From CALCTE01 sp045627885 (GTDB taxonomy: Bacteria > Bacillota > Clostridia > Oscillospirales > CAG-272): a DNA stretch of 29,511 nt. This document shows, piece by piece, positions 27,089-29,511 of this stretch; the first letter of the stretch is position 1; each line of letters starts with the position of its first letter. The notes under the pieces were generated by a model. It made no database searches and was not told the origin of the DNA. It saw nothing but the letters and a program-made list of their open reading frames with translations. Location of the stretch: positions 1 to 29,511 of the forward strand of contig JAZQOM010000071.1 in NCBI GenBank assembly GCA_045627885.1, in the 5' to 3' direction. The translations under genes and the position numbers were made by a program.

Positions 27089-29511
27089 ATGGCAAGAAAC
27101 GATATTGTCGTAAAAGGCGCAAGAGTACACAATTTGAAGAATGTCGATGTTACTATCCCGAGGGATAAGCTCGTCGTATTTACGGGACTATCCGGCTCAG
27201 GAAAAAGCTCTCTTGCATTTGATACGATATTTGCGGAGGGAAACAGACGCTTTCTCGAAAGCCTGTCATCATACGCAAGACAATTTGTAGGGAATATGGA
27301 TAAGCCCGATGTTGATTACATCGACGGACTTTCGCCAGCGATATCCATTGACCAGAAAACGACCTCAAAGAATCCGCGCTCGACAGTCGGAACCGTCACG
27401 GAGATTTACGACTATTTCCGTCTTCTCTATGCGCGAATCGGAATTCCGCATTGTCCGATATGCGGCAGGGAAATTCGTCAGCAGACGGTTGACCAGATTG
27501 TAGACAAGGTTACGGAGCTGCCGGAGGGCACAAAATTTCTTGTACTTTCTCCCGTTGTAAGCTCAAAGAAGGGCACTCACGAAAAGGTATTTGAAAAGGC
27601 GAGAAAAGACGGCTTTGTACGCGTTCGCGTTGACGGAAAGAATTACGACCTCGGAGATGAGATAAAGCTCGAAAAGAACTACAAGCACACCGTGGAGATT
27701 GTTGTAGACCGCCTTGTGCTGTCTGATTCGATAAAGTCAAGACTTGCCGATTCGATAGAAACTGCGTGCTCGATGAGCGGCGGAATAGTGGTTATTTCGG
27801 TGGTAGACGGCGAAGAATATACATTTTCGCAGAATTATGCCTGCGTGGAGCACGGTATCAGCCTCGGTGAGCTTGCGCCGAGAATGTTTTCGTTCAACAG
27901 TCCTTTCGGAGCTTGCCCGAAGTGCGACGGTCTCGGCGTTTTGCAGATTGCATCGGCGGCAAGAATCGTTCCGGACGAAACGCTTTCGCTGAGGCAGGGA
28001 GCGGTAAAATGCCTTGGATTTTATTCGCTCGGAGAGGATTCGTATTCCGACGCGGTTGTGACGGAAGTAGGCAAGTGTTACGGTTTTGACCTCGACACTC
28101 CGATATGCAAAATGAGCGAAGAAGCAAAGCACGCCCTTTATTACGGTTGCGGCGATAAGCTCTTTGAGGTGGAGCGTCGTTCGAAAGGCAGATATTCCAA
28201 GTCGTACGAAAAATTTGAGGGCATAGTAACGACCATACAAAGACGATATAACGCATCTTCAACCGATTTTATGAAGAGCGAATACGAAAGACTTATCGAG
28301 GAAGTCGAATGTCCGGAGTGCCACGGAAAGAGAGTAAAAAAAGAGGCTCTTTCGGTAACCGTCGGCGGTATGAATATTTCCGACCTCTGTGATATGTCCG
28401 TAGGAAAGATTATTGATTTCTTTACAAATCTGAAGCTTTCCGAAAAAGAAAAGACTATCTCAAAGGAAATAACGAAAGAGATTGTATCGAGGCTCAATTT
28501 TCTGCTTTCGGTAGGTCTTGACTATCTCACATTGTCGCGTGCGTCGGGCTCACTCTCGGGCGGCGAAAGTCAGAGAATAAGGCTTGCCACACAGATAGGC
28601 TCATCACTTATGGGAGTGCTGTATATACTCGACGAGCCGAGCATCGGACTTCATCAGAGAGATAATGTCAAGCTCATACACACGCTCGAAAAGTTAAGAG
28701 ATGCCGGAAATACCGTAATAGTGGTTGAGCACGACGAAGAAACCATTCGTTCTGCCGATTACATCGTCGATGTCGGGCCAATGGCGGGTGTAAACGGCGG
28801 CAGAATCATCGCTACCGGAACACCTGCGCAGATAGCAGCCTGCAAAGACTCAATTACGGGAAAATACCTTTCGGGAAAGCTTAAAATTGATGTACCGTAT
28901 ACAAGAAGAAGCGGCAACGGACACAGCTTGCAGATATACGGGGCAAGGGAAAACAATCTCAAAAACATTGATGTAAATATTCCGCTCGGATGCTTTGTCT
29001 GTGTCACGGGCGTTTCAGGCTCCGGAAAGAGCTCGCTTGTAAATCAGATACTGTATAAAGCGCTTGCAAGAAAGCTGAACGGCGCGTATACGACACCCGG
29101 ATTATACTCAAAAATTTCAGGTGTCAGCGCACTTGATAAAGTAATAAATATCGACCAATCGCCGATAGGCAGAACGCCTCGCTCAAACCCTGCGACATAT
29201 ACAGGCGTGTTTGATTTGATTCGAGATCTTTTTGCAAAATGTCCAGATGCGAAGGCACGCGGTTATTCAAAGGGCCGATTTAGTTTCAATGTTCGCGGTG
29301 GTCGTTGTGACGCGTGCGATGGCGATGGAATTAAAAAGATTGAGATGAACTTTTTGCCAGATATTTACGTGCCTTGTGAGGTTTGTAAGGGCAAGCGCTA
29401 TAATAGAGAAACGCTCGAGGTGCTTTATAAGGGTAAGTCAATTTACGATGTGCTCAATATGACTGTTGAGGAGGCGCTTGAATTTTTCGACGCGATTCCT
29501 TCTGTTAAGAG
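27089..29511 (+). CDS. uvrA: Excinuclease ABC subunit A (cut by the window end)
   Basis: 807 codons are present with no stop before the window end; full UvrA is ~940 aa. Visible parts: first Walker A GLSGSGKSS (near residue 33), 'RRFLESLSSYARQFVG', zinc-finger cysteines in CPICG, CPKCDG and CPECHGK, first signature 'LSGGESQRIRLATQIG' with Walker B 'LYILDEPSIGLHQRD', second Walker A GVSGSGKSS (near 642), 'SPIGRTPRSNPATYTG' and the last zinc finger CDACDG...CEVCKGK. The start ATG follows GAGGAG of the uvrB end. UvrA scans DNA and delivers UvrB to lesions. Codon use changes sharply from about 29200 to the end although the reading frame and the protein stay intact. Confidence 0.96.
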   Translation, partial: MARNDIVVKGARVHNLKNVDVTIPRDKLVVFTGLSGSGKSSLAFDTIFAEGNRRFLESLSSYARQFVGNMDKPDVDYIDGLSPAISIDQKTTSKNPRSTVGTVTEIYDYFRLLYARIGIPHCPICGREIRQQTVDQIVDKVTELPEGTKFLVLSPVVSSKKGTHEKVFEKARKDGFVRVRVDGKNYDLGDEIKLEKNYKHTVEIVVDRLVLSDSIKSRLADSIETACSMSGGIVVISVVDGEEYTFSQNYACVEHGISLGELAPRMFSFNSPFGACPKCDGLGVLQIASAARIVPDETLSLRQGAVKCLGFYSLGEDSYSDAVVTEVGKCYGFDLDTPICKMSEEAKHALYYGCGDKLFEVERRSKGRYSKSYEKFEGIVTTIQRRYNASSTDFMKSEYERLIEEVECPECHGKRVKKEALSVTVGGMNISDLCDMSVGKIIDFFTNLKLSEKEKTISKEITKEIVSRLNFLLSVGLDYLTLSRASGSLSGGESQRIRLATQIGSSLMGVLYILDEPSIGLHQRDNVKLIHTLEKLRDAGNTVIVVEHDEETIRSADYIVDVGPMAGVNGGRIIATGTPAQIAACKDSITGKYLSGKLKIDVPYTRRSGNGHSLQIYGARENNLKNIDVNIPLGCFVCVTGVSGSGKSSLVNQILYKALARKLNGAYTTPGLYSKISGVSALDKVINIDQSPIGRTPRSNPATYTGVFDLIRDLFAKCPDAKARGYSKGRFSFNVRGGRCDACDGDGIKKIEMNFLPDIYVPCEVCKGKRYNRETLEVLYKGKSIYDVLNMTVEEALEFFDAIPSVK

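Overview
The window looks like a chromosomal segment of an anaerobic, low-to-mid GC member of the Bacillota, class Clostridia; an Oscillospirales/Ruminococcaceae-like gut or rumen bacterium would fit. The evidence is three T-box leaders, a yybP-ykoY-type (Mn2+) leader, a minimal two-gene SufC/SufB set, ferredoxin-linked 2-oxoacid oxidoreductase genes, strong AGGAGG-type ribosome binding sites with some TTG/GTG starts, and near-consensus sigma-A promoters. There is no phage, insertion sequence, CRISPR array, tRNA or rRNA that I can support. The exact taxon cannot be read from the sequence.

Layout. (1) 30-2826, minus strand: sufC, a sufB/D-like gene and a BMP/PnrA-like lipoprotein gene form one operon. 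(2) 2975-6675, plus strand: a divergently transcribed heterodimeric ABC exporter with one degenerate and one canonical ATP site, ended by a bidirectional terminator at 6700-6725. (3) 6736-9580, minus strand: a P-type Ca2+/Mn2+ ATPase behind a complete Mn2+-riboswitch leader (promoter, aptamer, intrinsic terminator). (4) 9693-25063, plus strand: the most interesting region. Three promoter/T-box units follow one another. My reading of their specifier codons is ATC (Ile), GTA (Val) and CTC (Leu). Unit 1 drives an HTH-cupin-acyl-CoA synthetase. Unit 2 drives a paralogue of it, then a ParA-like ATPase, a four-subunit 2-oxoacid:ferredoxin oxidoreductase (VOR type) and a branched-chain aminotransferase. 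Unit 3 drives a catalytically degenerate 2-isopropylmalate-synthase-like protein, a TIM-barrel/acyl-CoA-synthetase fusion, an amidohydrolase and NAD synthetase. (5) 25090-29511, plus strand: uvrB and uvrA, with uvrA cut by the window end.

How the genes may work together. Acyl-CoA synthetase plus VOR plus aminotransferase is the enzyme set needed to make Val, Ile and Leu from isobutyrate, 2-methylbutyrate and isovalerate by reductive carboxylation, a route known biochemically in rumen anaerobes. T-boxes switch genes on when the cognate tRNA is uncharged, so T-box control argues for the biosynthetic (salvage) direction rather than amino-acid fermentation. Three T-box specificities and three acyl-CoA synthetases suggest one activating enzyme per branched-chain acid, sharing one VOR and one aminotransferase. 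That mapping is inference; the T-boxes, fusions and gene order are seen directly.

The last ~310 bases, inside uvrA, use clearly different codons from the rest of the window. This may mark a recombination junction or a chimeric assembly end.
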